Notes: generated by a model not told the origin, from the letters alone. A stretch of DNA of 64,000 nt from Adiantum capillus-veneris (GCA_014529385.2 CM043958.1:146865439-146929438); one strand, 5' to 3'. Positions 32,052-45,172 are shown, numbered from the stretch's first letter. Translations and numbers: made by a program.

Positions 32052-32904
32052 CTTATAGAGTCACAGGTCCTTTTTTGGGCCGAACGTGATTCTTAATTCG
32101 GTAACCACTTCTAAAAAATTCTCATTTGTTTACCGACATAAAGGTACAAAACCAAAACAACTGAAAACTTGGGGAATCATGCTCATTGCGAAGAAGCCAT
32201 TGGTCCAAATGAGGGTTGTAATTGGTTTTAGAAGATGAGCATATGTAAATGACGAGTCGATAGTCAAGGGTCGGATGTCCTCTACTAGTGTACCGAGCAT
32301 ATAAAGATCGTTGAAGTCTTACATTTGAGTTGATTTACAATATAAGAGCTATAATCCTTGATTGGGTTAAAATAGCTTTTATACATTGAATTGGTTGCAT
32401 GGGTGGGCTACAATCCTTCACTAGGTACAAGTAGTCCCCAATTGGGTGATTATATCGAAGATTTATTTGCGTTAGTTCATGCATTGGTTTATACAGAGAG
32501 TGCATTATTTATTAGTACCATAGATTATTAGTGCATGAAATGACCAATCATATATTTTATTGCTTTCATTTGTATTTTCGTAGAAATTGAAATTAGATAT
32601 GTCTTATTGTTTGTAAATCAAAGTGGACATATAAATAATCATTATAATAATAATTGCATAGAGATATTCATAGCATTGTTATGGTTATTACGCCATGTAT
32701 AGACTACATTGCAATGTGTATGGTTGCTCACAATATAGGTGATCGATATGTGGATTGACTAGCGTGCATTGAAAATCTCATAGTGTGCATCATTGTTACT
32801 TTCATATTGAATGGTTTTTAAATCATAATATATATTGAAAATTAAAAAAATGTTTTCAGAACTGAACATCTTGTTCGTTTCTCTTCAGTTTCAATTTAAA
32901 AGCA
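32052..32904 (+). promoter_or_regulatory. Left subterminal/promoter region of the hAT-type element
   Basis: Non-coding DNA between the retrotransposon insertion and the transposase start. Near its left side are hairpin-prone stretches: TCAC-AGGTCC-T6-GGGCCG...GTGA (32061-32089) and CGGTAAC...GTTTACCG (32099-32136). The GGTAAC/TTACCGAC words recall the loop sequences of the hairpin array at 48.1-48.75 kb. No clear TATA box is seen. Confidence 0.45.
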
Positions 32905-35112
32905 ATGGAGAAAAATGTGGGCACAAGTGGTACGAAGAAGCCAAAGAATAAAAAAGCTCTTGGCAAAGAGTGAGATTATGCTTACAACATATGCGGCCGA
33001 TATATGGAGTGGCAATGTAAATTTTGTCACACAACAAAATATGGCGGTGCACCACGTATTAGGGATCATTTTCTGGGTAGCGCTAAAAACAATTGTAGAA
33101 AATGTGAACATTCTCAGGCACCTGCAGTTGCAAAGCGTTTGAGAGAAGAGCTTGCCAAAAAGGGTGGCAAGAGATGACAAACATATAGCTCTGTGCCTTC
33201 GAATCAAGAGTTCCCATAGCCAAATATTAACTCCACAGATCCTGTAGTGACGCCAACTAACCTTGGAGAACAACCTGCGCAAGGAGAGGAAATTCTAGGC
33301 AGTGTTCCTTTTAAACGTCACAATGAAGGTGGACTTTGCCAAATACGTCAAAAATCATTACATCAAAGCTTTCGAGTGCAGTCTCTAGAAGAAGCACAAA
33401 CAGTACTCGCCAAATCAATATTCTTTACTGGAAGTGCTTTGGTCATGGTAGACAACAATCATTGGAAGGCTGCTTGGATAAAAATCGGTGAGTTTGGTCC
33501 AGGATTTTCAGCTCCTTCTTATCACACGATAAGAAATGTTTTCTTGGACAAATGTTACATCGAAATCAAAGAGCATGTTGGAAAAATAATACTTGGGAAT
33601 ATTTCGCTTTCAAGATGTACGATTGTGAGCGATGGCTGGTCAAATGTTCAGAGAAGACCGTTGATCAATGTAATGCTGGTTTGTCCAAGGGGAGAAACGT
33701 TTATAAAGGCGATTGATAGTTCTAGTGCAATTAAAAGTGGCAAATATATTTCTGAGGTCTTGATTGATGTAATTAAAGAAATTGGTGTTGAACATGTCGT
33801 TCAAGTTGTGATGGACAACACAAAGAATTGTAAAAATGCCAGTAAATTAATAAAGAAGTGCTTTCCACACATTTTTTCCAATGGTTGTAATACGTACAGC
33901 TTGAACTTGGTGCGGAAAGATTGGTACACTAGCGAAGAAACCACATGGTTCGCCAAAATAATTGATACAGCACGTCAGGTTGTGAAATTTACCTTGAAAC
34001 GACAGAGAGTGCTCGATTTGTACAGGATGCGCATGTTAGTGATGCTGAAACTTACTGTTGAAACTCGGTTCTGCACACACTTTTATACCTTGGAATCACT
34101 TCTCTGTAATAAATGTTCTGTGATTGACACATTCAATTGCGCGGCCTTTGATGAATGGCAGCTTGAGCAGAAAGAAACAGTGAAAGATAAAATTACATGT
34201 CTACGTGGCAATGTAAACAAGGTTGCTTGGTGGAGGAGTGTAATGGATGCATACCATGTAATGATGCCCATTATGTTCACGATCCGCAATCTTGATCAAA
34301 GGGTGCCAAACTTGGGCAAAGTGTGGATGACATGGTGGTCAGTCCAACAGAGTCTTGAAAATTCTGAAGAGCTGAAAGAATCTGTAGTAGAGAAGGAGTG
34401 GCAATTACCATTCTCTAGCAAACAGCGGAAAATTTTGGCTAAGTATTTTCATGCAAGGTGGAAGAGCGCTCATAGTCCACTCCATATCGTGGCTTACATG
34501 CTCAATCCAGAGTATTGGAATTTAGATCTGATATCCAATACAGAGGTGGTAGGCGATTTCTATCACGTGGTCAACACGTTCTACTCTAACGTTCAGGACC
34601 GAATTGATTGCATCAAAGAAATGAATGCATTTAGATTATAAGAAGGTCCTTTTGCGAATGATTTTGTACAGGTAATGGCAAAAGAGCAACTTGCATGGAA
34701 GTGGTGGATGATGAATAGTGAAGAGCATTACTCTACCTTACGTCCTCTTGCAATGAAAGTACTTGCACAATGTGCAACAAATTCAAGTTCAGAGAGAAAC
34801 TGGAGTATGTACAAGTATGTTCACAGCACTATTCGCAACAGACTATTAGCAGACAGAGCAGAGAAATTAGTGTATATGTATTGCAACGAAAAGATACTGA
34901 ATCACATCGAAAGTGTTGGCTACGAGGAGGAAATGCCAACCTGGTTATATGATTGTCAAAACGAAAATGAAGAAGATTTCAATGTTGGTGTATCTCAATG
35001 CACTGTAGACAAAATAGAAGAGAATTTGATAATAGATGTGGAGGTTGAATTACAAGGAGAACCACAACACTCAGACTTAGAACCAGATAACAACTCAACT
35101 GATTCAATATAG
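32905..35112 (+). pseudogene. hAT transposase with BED-type zinc finger
   Basis: One frame of 735 codons from ATG 32905 to TAG 35112 with four premature stops (32971 TGA, 33175 TGA, 33217 TAG, 34639 TAA) and no frameshift. Residues ~35-75 hold a CKFC...H...C pattern of a BED-like finger. Residues ~175-330 resemble the DUF659 region (LSRCTIVSDGWSNVQRRPLI, VVMDNTKNC, NGCNTYSLNL). The C terminus has the hAT dimerisation signature SSSERNWSMY...STIRNRLL...KLVYMYCN. This enzyme family cuts and pastes elements with CAGGG-type ends and 8-bp duplications, which fits the ends at 20946 and 49207. The 3' end is tail-to-tail with the RING gene, 132 bp apart. Confidence 0.93.
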
Positions 35113-35244
35113 CTTGAGAGTAGAATGAGTAAATGTCAAAAACCATTGTAAAAGACCTTGTACTCAAATGTGTTTTGAGTAATTACAATGCTTCATATTC
35201 TCGATAGTACATAGTTTGTCGCGATATTACATAGTTTGTCGATC

Positions 35245-36279
35245 TCAATTATGTTTTCCCGAAGTAGCATCTTGCTCATCAAACAGATTTCTAATTGTGC
35301 TAGGGGTATCTGAGCGTGCTTGCTGGAATTTATATTCGTTTGCCATGCCAAACATAATATATATTCCTTGTGGAATATCTTGTGAACATATTGCGCATCA
35401 ACTATTATTTTGCTTCAAACGAATAAGACAAACTAAATGATAATAGTGACCACATGTCAAAGTATAGTACCCACTCCATCCATGAAAATTCTTGTAGCAA
35501 ACTAGACATTGGGAAGATGAGGATGCATTTGAAGTAGACGAGGGGACCAACTCCGGATGCAAGACATGGTGGCTGATGTGTGTCCCTTGTACAGGTGTTA
35601 GATTCACTCGCTGTGTTAGGGTTTGAACGTCCTGACTTAAGCGGTGAATGCTTTTCTCCATCCGGGCTTGTGAGGGTTGCGGTGTCTGGGTGGCTATAGA
35701 AAGACGTGTTATTTCTGCATCTTTCAGTGCCAACTGTGTCGTGTAAATATCCTTCTCTCTCTTTAATTGTAGGTCGACACCTTCCACTATCAATGCCAGC
35801 TCATCTCGGGTGAAAGTGACACAACTCTCCCTTAAATCATGAGTGGCGACAGTTGTCTCCTTTGACGAGAAGTCTACCGGTTACTGTTGCACAAAGTGAA
35901 CATATAACATTTTGGCAAAATATAGGGCACAATCTGCATTGTGCAGGGGATGGCCATAAACCTCCAAATAAATCCTCTCACTGTTATCTTTGATACCATC
36001 ATGCTTGCACTTCGAAACCTTCCACCTTCCTTTCTTGATCTCTGCGTCCTCACATGGCCATATTGTCTTAATCATGTCCTTTGTCATTTCTTTATTGATC
36101 TCTTTCCACTCCATATGGTTTGGATTTTCCCACTTTGAGAGTCGGCGAGCAGTATGCGTCGCTTGTTGTGCCGACATGCCGTGTGCCAGAGACTTCATGA
36201 GCTGAAATGCATTAACAGCCGCTTGTTGTTGATCATCAGGCAATGATTGGGTGCCAATATCTTGTTCTTGATTAGCCAT
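35245..36279 (-). pseudogene. RING-finger, coiled-coil protein (cargo gene)
   Basis: One frame of 345 codons from ATG 36279 to TGA 35245, with two in-frame stops (35881 TAA, 35398 TGA) and no frameshift. Residues 1-132 form an unrecognised domain (e.g. LSKWENPNHMEWKEINKEM). Residues ~165-220 look coiled-coil. Residues ~262-300 fit a RING layout: CLVC-x14-C-x-H-x2-H-x2-C-x10-C-x2-C, the last pair (CAIC) lying just after the second stop. RING proteins are usually E3 ubiquitin ligases; here that is only inferred. It lies between the hAT transposase and the kinase-like gene, on the same strand as the latter. Confidence 0.72.
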
Positions 36280-36570
36280 TTTCTGTTAGAGCTGCAGTCA
36301 ACAGAGTGGCAAATAATCAATATCATTGGCAAATATATATTCTCACTCATTGGGACACTGCACGGAATCCACTAAATCAAACCACTTCAAATGCGACTAA
36401 TTGAACCACAAGGCAAATTTGAAATATTGAAAGTTAAATGACAAATTTGAAATGATTAAAGATAATTGACTAAAGACAATTGACTCAATTAGGTGAACCA
36501 CTTCAAACCAGATAATACACTTCAATAAAAAAAGAATACACTTGACAAGACATGTATATCATAGAAATGT

Positions 36571-37255
36571 TTAAATCGGATGAAATGATGGTGCAAGTTC
36601 AACAAGTGGACGTTGCATAGGGTTAGGGTCTATCTTTAAATGTTCTTTGAAGAATATCAACACATCAGAAGCATTCCTTCTTTGGTCCCGCTCTTTTAAC
36701 TTCATCCAGCAATCTACTTTAATTCGAATAGCCCTCATAACATCTTCGTCCGGGTGGTGAAAAACTTCCTCTGGAAAATAAATTTTTTTGGCTGCACTCC
36801 AAAAATCTGCCAGCATGTCGAACACGTAGCCCAATGCATGTAAATCTTGTTGGCTTTTGTGTATGCATCTATGCACCATGGATCGTATAGTTCGGGAGCA
36901 ATCCATGGTCGCTTAGCCATCTCGGCGTTCCCTGCTCTCTGTGCATTCAAAACTGCTTCGCCCGACTGTGCGCTTGGAGACAAATAATTATTTGCTACGC
37001 GCTTAGCAGGTTTCTCAGCATCATACCCCAATCAATGATACCAATGCGGGGTTTATTGGCACAAGTAAAGTCAACATTACATTGAATGGGTACAGGTCAC
37101 TGTGCACTATACCGGCCGAGTGGGCAACCGCAAGGCCGTTGATTAAGGCATGACAAATTGCGGCATCTGCTCAACCACTGCTTTGATCCGCACCATGTCT
37201 ATCTCGCTTACAGGGTTGTTTGGTACAAGCAATGACCTCCAGCCGTGTTGTAGCC
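36571..37255 (-). pseudogene. Kinase-like gene, C-terminal lobe (cut by gypsy element 2)
   Basis: After the TAGCC target duplication the minus strand continues the gene of 46399-47238. In order and with frameshifts: ALINGLAVAHSAGIVHSDL with YPFNVML (catalytic-loop-like, HSDLxxxNVM in place of HRDLKxxN; about 37080-37150), IIDWG (DFG position), RPWIAPELYD (APE motif, about 36890) and HALGYVFDMLADFW (helix F region), ending at 36571. Catalytic-loop Asp and Asn, DxG and APE are all recognisable, so this was a protein-kinase-fold domain. At least two frameshifts (near 37050 and 37150) and probably a third (near 36830) disable it. Separated from the N-lobe by 9.1 kb of inserted DNA. Confidence 0.75.
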
Positions 37256-37428
37256 TGTAAGAACTAGGGGAAACTAGACTGGAGATCCTCCTCCCAACCT
37301 CCCTTGATATAGGCGGGCTCCTAGCCCCTTGCCCTAGATGGATCCCCTGTCCACATTGTCTAGCCCGACCCTTGGCCGTAGTCCATGACCATCCTAGTTC
37401 TTTAGGGTACAGGACCCTTGTCCTGACA
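37256..37428 (-). repeat. 3' LTR of gypsy element 2
   Basis: Starts TGTCAGGACAAGG and ends AGTTCTTACA on the minus strand. It matches 46228-46398 with few differences. Confidence 0.92.
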
Positions 37429-37443
37429 TTACTCCCCCCTTAA
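37429..37443 (-). promoter_or_regulatory. Polypurine tract of gypsy element 2
   Basis: TTAAGGGGGGAGTAA on minus, directly before the LTR. The end of the polyprotein (FEDENSSLRGE then stop) overlaps it. Confidence 0.88.
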
Positions 37444-39884
37444 AGAAGAGTTTTCGTCCTCGAAAACAAAAGTGGGAAACTTCTTCTTAAGAATACTAAT
37501 GTTTTCCCAAGTGGCACCTTCTTCAGGTTGGTCTTTCCACTTGATTAAGACTTGTTGTCGTACGTGATGTCATGTACGCAACTCATGATAATCCATAACA
37601 CGTTCAGGTTCATGCAGTAAGGTAGGAGGTTCAATATAATCAACCAAAACCTGTTGGTCAATGACGTTGTCGTCCCCATGTAACCGCTTTCGTAGACGGC
37701 TTACATGAAAAACCGGATGAATGCGAGAATGTGATGGTAGTAATGGTTTGTAGGCACGATCACTAACTCGCTTGAGTATTTTGAAAGGCCCACAATATCG
37801 GGGAGATAATTTAGGTGTCGGTCCAGTTTTCAGACTTTCTGAATGTTCTGGCACACATAAAAATACATCCTCCCCTTCTTCGAAGGTAACTTGCCGACGT
37901 TTCTCATTAGTGTATTTCTTATACCAATCCTGTGCTTGTCGGACATTCTGACAAGCAAGTTTCAGCATATCCATGTGGTCTTGGAGAAAATCCTTAACCT
38001 GTTGGATTTTTTCAATTGCCAACCCCACCGTAACTAGTGCCCTAGGTTGAAACCCGTACATGAGCATGAAAGGACTAAAACCCGTTGTGACATGCTTAGA
38101 ACTGTTGTAGGAAAACTCGAGAATAGGTAAGTATTCTTCCCAGTTTGACTGTTTTTTGTTGACGTATGCTCTTAGCATATCCTCTAGCACCTGGTTAACC
38201 CGTTCCATTTGACCATCTGTTTCTAGATGATCAGTTGTACTGAGGTTGAGCAGTGTACCCAATCATTTAAAGACAACTCTCCAAAAGTGACTGTTAAACT
38301 TGGGATCACGGTCACTAACAATGTTACTTGGCAACCCATACAATTTGTATAGATTGTCCACAAATAACTTTGCTAGTTCCGGTGTCTTAACCGTTGATTT
38401 GGTCAGAATAAACTTACATAGTTTAGTCAACCTGTCTACGACCACCCATACTGAGTCATGACCTCGTATAGTGGTTGGTAAACCTACAATGAAATCCATA
38501 GAGATACTTTCCTATTTTCCATTGGGAATTTCCAAAGGATGTAAGAGTCCTCCTGCTTTCAGGTGCTCTGCTTTGTTAACTTGACATTTTTGGCAATGCA
38601 AGACATAATCTTGAACAAAACCATGTAGACCTGGCCAGTAAAACTGTCGTCGTACGAGAGAATAAGTTTTTCTAATCCTCGGGTGCCTTGCACTTGGACT
38701 ATCATGACATTCATAAAGAATTTGGCACCGAAGTGTCCGTCGGTACACAAACTCTCCCCTTGTGGAGTAGGTACCCATTGTCGATGGTAAAATGATTCCA
38801 TTGTTGTAGATCATCACTTGATAAAGGAGAACTAGGTGTGGAGGTTAATTGTACACTACCTGCATTGGAGTGAGAAGGATCCCTCTTTTGAACATGGATC
38901 CACACTTTGGAATATGTTTCATTTTGCTCATATTTTCCCTTGAGAGAATCTAAAAATTCACTACGAAGTTCCGTGAACAAGATCGAAATGATCTCTGGCA
39001 TTTGACTGAGAGCGTCTGCCACTACATTGTATCGGCCTTTGCGATACCTTAACTTCGCGTCATATTCCTAAAGGATCTTGGCCCACCTGGCTTTCCGACC
39101 CTTTAAATCCGTTTGTTGTGTAAACCATTTGAGCAGACCCTAAAAAGATCTGTAATTCTTCCGGATTTTTAGGAGGTGGCCATTTTCGGATGGTATCGAC
39201 TTTGGATTGATCCATGTATAGGCCATTAGCTGAAATAACATGCCCTAAATAATGAATTTCCTCCTTGACAAAATCACATTTAGATTCCTTCGCACATAAC
39301 TTGATGTGCGTAACAACTCAAACACCTGCCTGAGATGTTGTAAGTGTTCTTCTTCAGAAGCACTATAAACTAGAATGTCATCGAGTACACAATGACAAAT
39401 TTGCCCAAAAACGGCTTCAAGACACTATCCATAAGTGTCATGAATGTCACGGGCGCATTGGTTAACCCAAAGGGCATCACCAAAAACTCGTAATGTCCAA
39501 ACCGTGTTCGGAATGCAGTCTTAGGTATATCGGCAAGCCGAATACGGACTTGGTGATATCCTGACCGCAAGTCGATTTTCGTAAAAATTCGAGCATGTGT
39601 TAGCTTATCAAATAACTCATCTACCCTTGGCAATGGGTATTTGTTCTTAACTCTAACCGCATTTAAACCCCGGTAGTCTATGCACATGCGCATACTGCCA
39701 TCCTTTTTCTTCACCAAAAGGATAGGCAAAGCCCATGGTGAAGAACTGGATTGTACAAACCCTCTGCTAAGGTAGTCAGCAAGATGACGTTCCACCTCAG
39801 CAGCTTTTGAGTAACTCATACGGTAAGGTGGTTTACTAACAGGTTTACAGCCTGCCGTCACGTCAATACCATGTTGGACTAAGC
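37429..39884 (-). pseudogene. Gypsy element 2 pol: RT, partial RNase H, integrase, chromodomain
   Basis: Minus strand. RT from about 39880 ([35 protein letters not shown]). The YxDD active site at about 39385 is broken by loss of one base: it reads VIVYSMTF, while the next frame gives DDILVYS. RNase H is mostly deleted; only LLKWFTQQ...YNVVADALSQMPE remains (39000-39150). Integrase: HHCC finger (ECHDSPSARHPR...HCQKC, about 38570-38710), first Asp in MDFIVGLP (38499), second in SDRD, Glu in DGQMERVN (about 38200), so D,D-35-E is readable across two breaks. Then SPRYCGPFKIL (GPF) and a chromodomain ERVMDYHELRT-stop-HHVRQQVLIKWKDQ...ATWEN (37460-37610) with one TGA. Not autonomous. Confidence 0.9.
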
Positions 39885-42800
39885 GTATATACAGACAACA
39901 TGGCTTCAAATCAGACAACTGCACATGGCAGTAGAATTAAGTCTACACCAGCAATAGTCGATTTGGAATCTGATGAGTTTGAGAAGCTTGGTTCTTCTAG
40001 CGTGCTTGAAATCATACGTTCAATGCCTTTGCAGAGCAATTTTTATCTCGCACTAAAACAAGCAAAGAATATCATTCAAGTTCAAGAGCTGCCTGTGCAT
40101 TATGATGGCTATGTTGCATTTGAGTTTCCACCTTCTGGTGCAGCTAGTGGAATGACAAGGATGGAGCAAAGAAATGATAGTCACATGTGGACAGAATATG
40201 TCACATGCAATAGTGACACTTTTCCAAGCATTGTTCAGTTCAGCCGATGCTCAGGTCACTTGTGCTGTCATAACATTGACTGTCCATATTATCTAAGGAC
40301 TAGATTATATAATGAGGTTCATTGGCATGGTGGGCTTTCAAAGTCTTCCCCACAAGGCATGCTTACACCTGACCATGGCACCTTGATATGCAGTCATTGC
40401 TCTCAAATGCCTGAAGGTGTGGCCATCTCTCCTGCAGTTATTTATTATTGTATGCCAAGAAATAAGCAAAGCTGGACCCGATGCGTGCTACATTTAGGTG
40501 AGCATCACCATCCATGTGGAGCAAGCAGGTCCCGAGGGATTCACCATAGAAAACTTACCGCACCACATAAGTGCAGAGGAGGGGTTTTTTTTTACAAGTT
40601 ACATAAGCGTATAAGTTAGGGGCAGGCCCCCAATAATTTATCTCCCTAGCTTGAAAATTAGGGAGGGGGGCATCATATTTTGGGGAGGGGGAGGGGGACC
40701 TGACTTGGGTTGATTACTTGTAACAATTGATCATCGATGAGCACTAGAACTTAGATGAATTTAGGGGAATTTTTTTATCACATCACACTTCAAATTTTGC
40801 ATCCAACCGGTCATAGATAAGGGCTGATTTGGAGCAGGTCAAGGGTTGATTTACACCAACTTTGGATGGTTCAGAATTGGACGAGTAGCTAGAGCGCAGG
40901 CTGATCATGCACATAGTTTGAAATTCATACTAAGACACATTGAGGGTACATCCAATTATCAACATAAGTGGTTTCTTAATACGTTGCTAGTCACTATGCT
41001 ACACACTCTTTAACTAGTTTTACTTAGTTAGATCATGTGAGATCTAAATTTTATATGTAAGATAAGGATATTATAGTTTTCTTCATTGATTTTCGTATAA
41101 GCGTAGAAAGGGGGGTCATATTTCCTAATATGAGTCGTATATACGGGTTTTATCAAAGTTGTTCGCTCGCAGCTGGTGTCTGTTTTGTATATTAAGTGAA
41201 TCCCCCGGGAGGCAGGTCCAGATCAAATGAAGAAAAAGTTGCATCAGTGCTACAACTCGTGCTTTTGCTCAAGATTTTATAATGGAAAAGCTTGTCATGG
41301 AGAATGCTAAGAACACCAAATGTATTGAAGACGGTGAGTTTGCTGAATTTCTTGACACAATCACACCTTTGTCAAACAAGCGAATGATTGAGAGAAGCTT
41401 GGAATGTGCCAAACAATCAAAAAACATAAGTGCAAAAGGTTTAGAAGTTGTGCTTGATCTAAAGAGCAAGAGCAGGTATCCATACATTCACGATGTTCTT
41501 TTTCTTGGCCAACTTGGAGATGGACAACAGCCACATGTATTTAAGATGTCAACCATTGGTCTGGGAAGTGGGGTTGATCTAGTTAATCGAATGCGCCTGG
41601 GTGGAAACTTGGAACACATGTGGGTGCACTTTGATCATGTGCATTGTGTGCATGGATGGCCAACAATGTCTACACATGTTTATGATCCGTTTGTTCGTGA
41701 ACTTCTAACAATTGCAACATGTGAATTTACTATGGAGAATAGGTTTACACAAATAGAGTTTTGGAGGATGCTCAATAAGGTGGTTGAAGTCCAAGGGTAT
41801 GATAAGCTCGAGTTTAGAGGTTTCATGGCTGATGAAGAAAATGCAAATTGGATAGCAGTCAGAACCGTTTATTTTGGAGGTCTCGATATGGTTATGCCTG
41901 CCAAGGAACGATCATGTGTGTTCCATTGGGAGCAATCCATGATCCGTCATACTGTGAAGTGCATTAAGCCTTCCTCCCAAGAAGAACACAAGATTAAATG
42001 CCACAATTGGCGAATCGCATCATCAAAGAATCAAGAAAAAATCTGCAAGGGAGAACTTCGTCGCTATTGGAGAGCTGGGCATGCTATTGATGGAGAGGTT
42101 TAATATCTAGAGACTTGGTTGGCTTGGTGGGATGTCAGAGTTTCACGTTGGGGAGGACGATTTGTTATGCAAGATGAGTCTGGCATTTTTATCCCTAACA
42201 TTCACTTGTCTGAGAGCAAATATGCTAGCCTGTGGGCATGCTATGGTTTCAAAGAAAAAAATAGTTTGTATGAAGCTGCAGGGGCAGACATGGCAATGGC
42301 AGTGCTACAAAGTGTAAAGTATAATGCTTACCTTAAAGGTGCAAAGACATGCAGTGGTCTGGGTATACAAGACCTTGCCCAGAGATTCTTTAATCGATCG
42401 TCCACAGCTTCAGGTGCTACAAAATTGGTCAATATTACTCACTCTTCGATGAAAGAAATGGGTTTGCAAAGTCCAGAGATGAATAGGTCATATAACAGGG
42501 AGAAGAGTGTGAAGAAAAAGAGGTCAATCTTTGTGGATGGTGGTGTTGTGCTAGAGGAGGATAGCCACAGACCTGATTTTGTTGCAGTTACTGAGCACAT
42601 TAGTGGAAAAAGACATGCAAATGTACAAGGGAATACAAAATATTGGCCAGAGGTGAAAGTTGCAAAGATGGTATGGGCTATTAGGAGAACTGAACCCAGA
42701 CGTAAGATGACATGTTTTGGGATTTTGCAGGATCAAACAGAGAGATGTGGAAGATTCATTAATGAAGGCTCTAATGACTTAAAGAAAGGGGTTGCAGCAC

Positions 42801-43880
42801 CTTGTTTTGGGGTCGAAGAAAATATCCCTCATGTTGGTCAAATCTCGGGGGGATAGTAGAGGGTTATGTTTGGTTTTGCAATGCTAGTAATTTGCAATGC
42901 TAGTAATTTTCACCCATGGAAAATTCATGACATGGTGGTGGGACCACCCGGACCTGCACCAGGTGTTTGGAGTGTCATTGAGGGCACTAATCTTGTGCCA
43001 TATGAGGTAGAACAACTACAAGCTAATGGATTTGTGCTTCATCAGCAACATAGAGCAAGAGGTGTAGTTCTGAATGGGGGGATTCGAGATGCAAATAGAG
43101 TTCCAAGCGGCTTTCGACCAAGATATAGGGATGGCAAGGTTGTCAAGTGGTGATCAAAATTAACAAAGGAATTTCAGACAAGAATTGATTTGGGGACATG
43201 CTTGGTGGCAGAATTGATTAAAGAAGTTATTATTGTGTGCAATGAAACACATGTTTTCTATGTTGGCATAGAGGGCTAAAGGATAAAGGGAGTTTCATAC
43301 TCTGTGACATTATCAGATTCTCCAAGGTGCACTTGTGAAGATTTTCAGAAGAGAGAGTCCAAGAGGCTAACATATGTGCCATGCAAGCATATATACTATG
43401 TGTTTCTTCATGTTCTAGGTTTGGACTCTCATGCCCATGAGATGCACCAAGCGGCTTTGACAAAGGTAGAGCTCTTTCAAGCTCTCGATGGAGTATGACC
43501 AAACATGCACCAGTAGATCAAGTTTTGTGCTCTAAAGTTTTTGTCTGTCATTGTGGGTTTTTTGTCAATCTATGATGGCCCCTATAGCCGTGCCTTTGGG
43601 TGTGAAGGTTTTGCACTTTATGTGTTTTGTGGTCCTATGATGAGCCTTGTTGTGTGAGAGAATATCTAAGGTTTTGAGCAAGTTTTTGAGTATGTACCAA
43701 TGAGTTAGATGTGGATGTATGGTTCTTTTATTTGAAAAAAATTAAGATATGACTGGTTCATTTTACTACTCTATGTTCAATATCTGAACTATTGCAATAT
43801 TGATATGCTATTTTCTATTGTATATATTCTCTCCGTTTCCTGTTCTCTCAGAAGTATTTTCTCGGGGTTAGGGATTCCTT
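39885..43880 (+). pseudogene. MULE-like transposase gene with SWIM finger, inside gypsy element 2
   Basis: First part 39900-40619: Cys/His-rich region (CSGHLCCHNIDCPYY...CSHC...HLGEHHHPC), like the GCM/WRKY-type finger of MULE transposases. 40620-41215 has no frame and may be an intron or insertion. The main frame, 41282-43498, keeps one phase and has four stops (42101 TAA, 42854 TAG, 43151 TGA, 43277 TAA). It contains the DDE core region (GFMADEENANW, CVFHWEQSMIRHT) and near the C terminus the SWIM finger CTCEDF...YVPCKH. Left and right edges (about 39885, 43880) are where gypsy coding sequence stops and resumes. I see no convincing terminal inverted repeats or duplication, and gypsy sequence between protease and RT is missing, so a simple transposon insertion is not shown. 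Confidence 0.8.
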
Positions 43881-45172
43881 AGTACCCTTGTACTTCCAAT
43901 GGAACAACTCGGCATTGAGTATCCCATATTTCAGTATCATGTCCATTCATCATTGCTACCTTGTAGTGGTGGGTACTCGGAGTTTGAGGCAGTTTGAGCT
44001 TTTTCACCAATCCATAATTGATGAAATTGCGAGTAGCACTGTCATCTACCAAGATGCACACCTTGTGCCCTTGCAGATATCTGTGCATACGTACTAACTC
44101 ATGTGGTCCAAAGGTTTGTTGCCACATGGAAGCTATGAGACAGCATTCATGCACCACCTCAGTGTGTGTTACTTCCACTGTAGGGAATTTTGAGGAAGAC
44201 TCAAGAGGTAGTAGTTGCACCGTGTGCACTGCTTTCTCCTTCCCCTGAGCAGTAGATTTCCTCTTGGGACAATCCTTTTTGCCATGGCCTCTTCCTAAGC
44301 ATTGAAAACATAGCCTCTCTTTCTTGGCTTTATCAAAATCCTCAGGAGAGAGAGGACCCCTTGGGTTTTTTAGATGCATGTGAATTAGCAACTATAAATT
44401 TTTGTTTATTGTGCCCGTACTGAGTGCGTGTATTACCATGTATACTAGCATGCACGTTACTATTTTGTGTTTTCTTATCATCAGGGTCATCATGAATATG
44501 TGCTTTCACTATGGCTTCCTCAAGTGTTTTAGGGTTCTGGGACTTGACATACTTCTTAAGTTCTGGAGTCAGACCTCGTATGAACCTTCGTACTTGTTGA
44601 AAGGTATCCAAGCCTTCCAACTTGAGGATGACGTCCCTATAGTGAGAGATATATTCAAGGAGTGATGGATATTGGCACATGGAACACATGTCCCAAGCGG
44701 TCCAATTCCGATCGGCCTCGTTTGTAGGCAAAAATTCCTTGCTAAACATTGATTCAAAGGCTGCCCAACTCTGTGGTATGATGTTCTTCTCCTTGAGAGA
44801 CATCCACCATTTGTAGGCCTTGCCTTCCAGAGTTAAGCTCGTTTGCAGAGCTCTAACTGCATCCGCAGTACGCCGTAAGGCGTGAATTCCATCCCATTTA
44901 CTAAGAAAGATGTTCGCTGCATCCTTATTGCGGTCCCGGTCTTCGCCCTTGAAAAATGGTGGTTTAAAATTCTTTAACAAGTCATCTACCTCTTTGGCAG
45001 TGAGAGTATGCAGTGTTTCATTAATTGGGCCTTGCCCTTGTGTTCCAAAGTGCTCATGCATGTGGGTGTCAGCAGGACTCTTAGTCTCTTGTTGCACTAA
45101 TTGAATGACTAATGTGGAAAGTTTAGTACCATTTTCATTTAAAGCCTTAAAATTTTCATCCATGATTGTCAT
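43881..45172 (-). pseudogene. Gypsy element 2 gag and start of protease
   Basis: Frame 45172-44342 is gag (KFKPPFFKGEDRD-like region, KAYKWWMSLKEK, EYISHYRDVILKLEGL, RFIRGLTPELKKYV), matching the retrotransposon gag domain. After a frameshift near 44370, frame 44391-43879 holds a CCHC knuckle CFQCLGRGHGKKDC and the protease start CILVDDSATRNFIN (DDSA for DSGA). It breaks off at VPLEVQGY, where the MULE-like gene begins. Confidence 0.88.
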
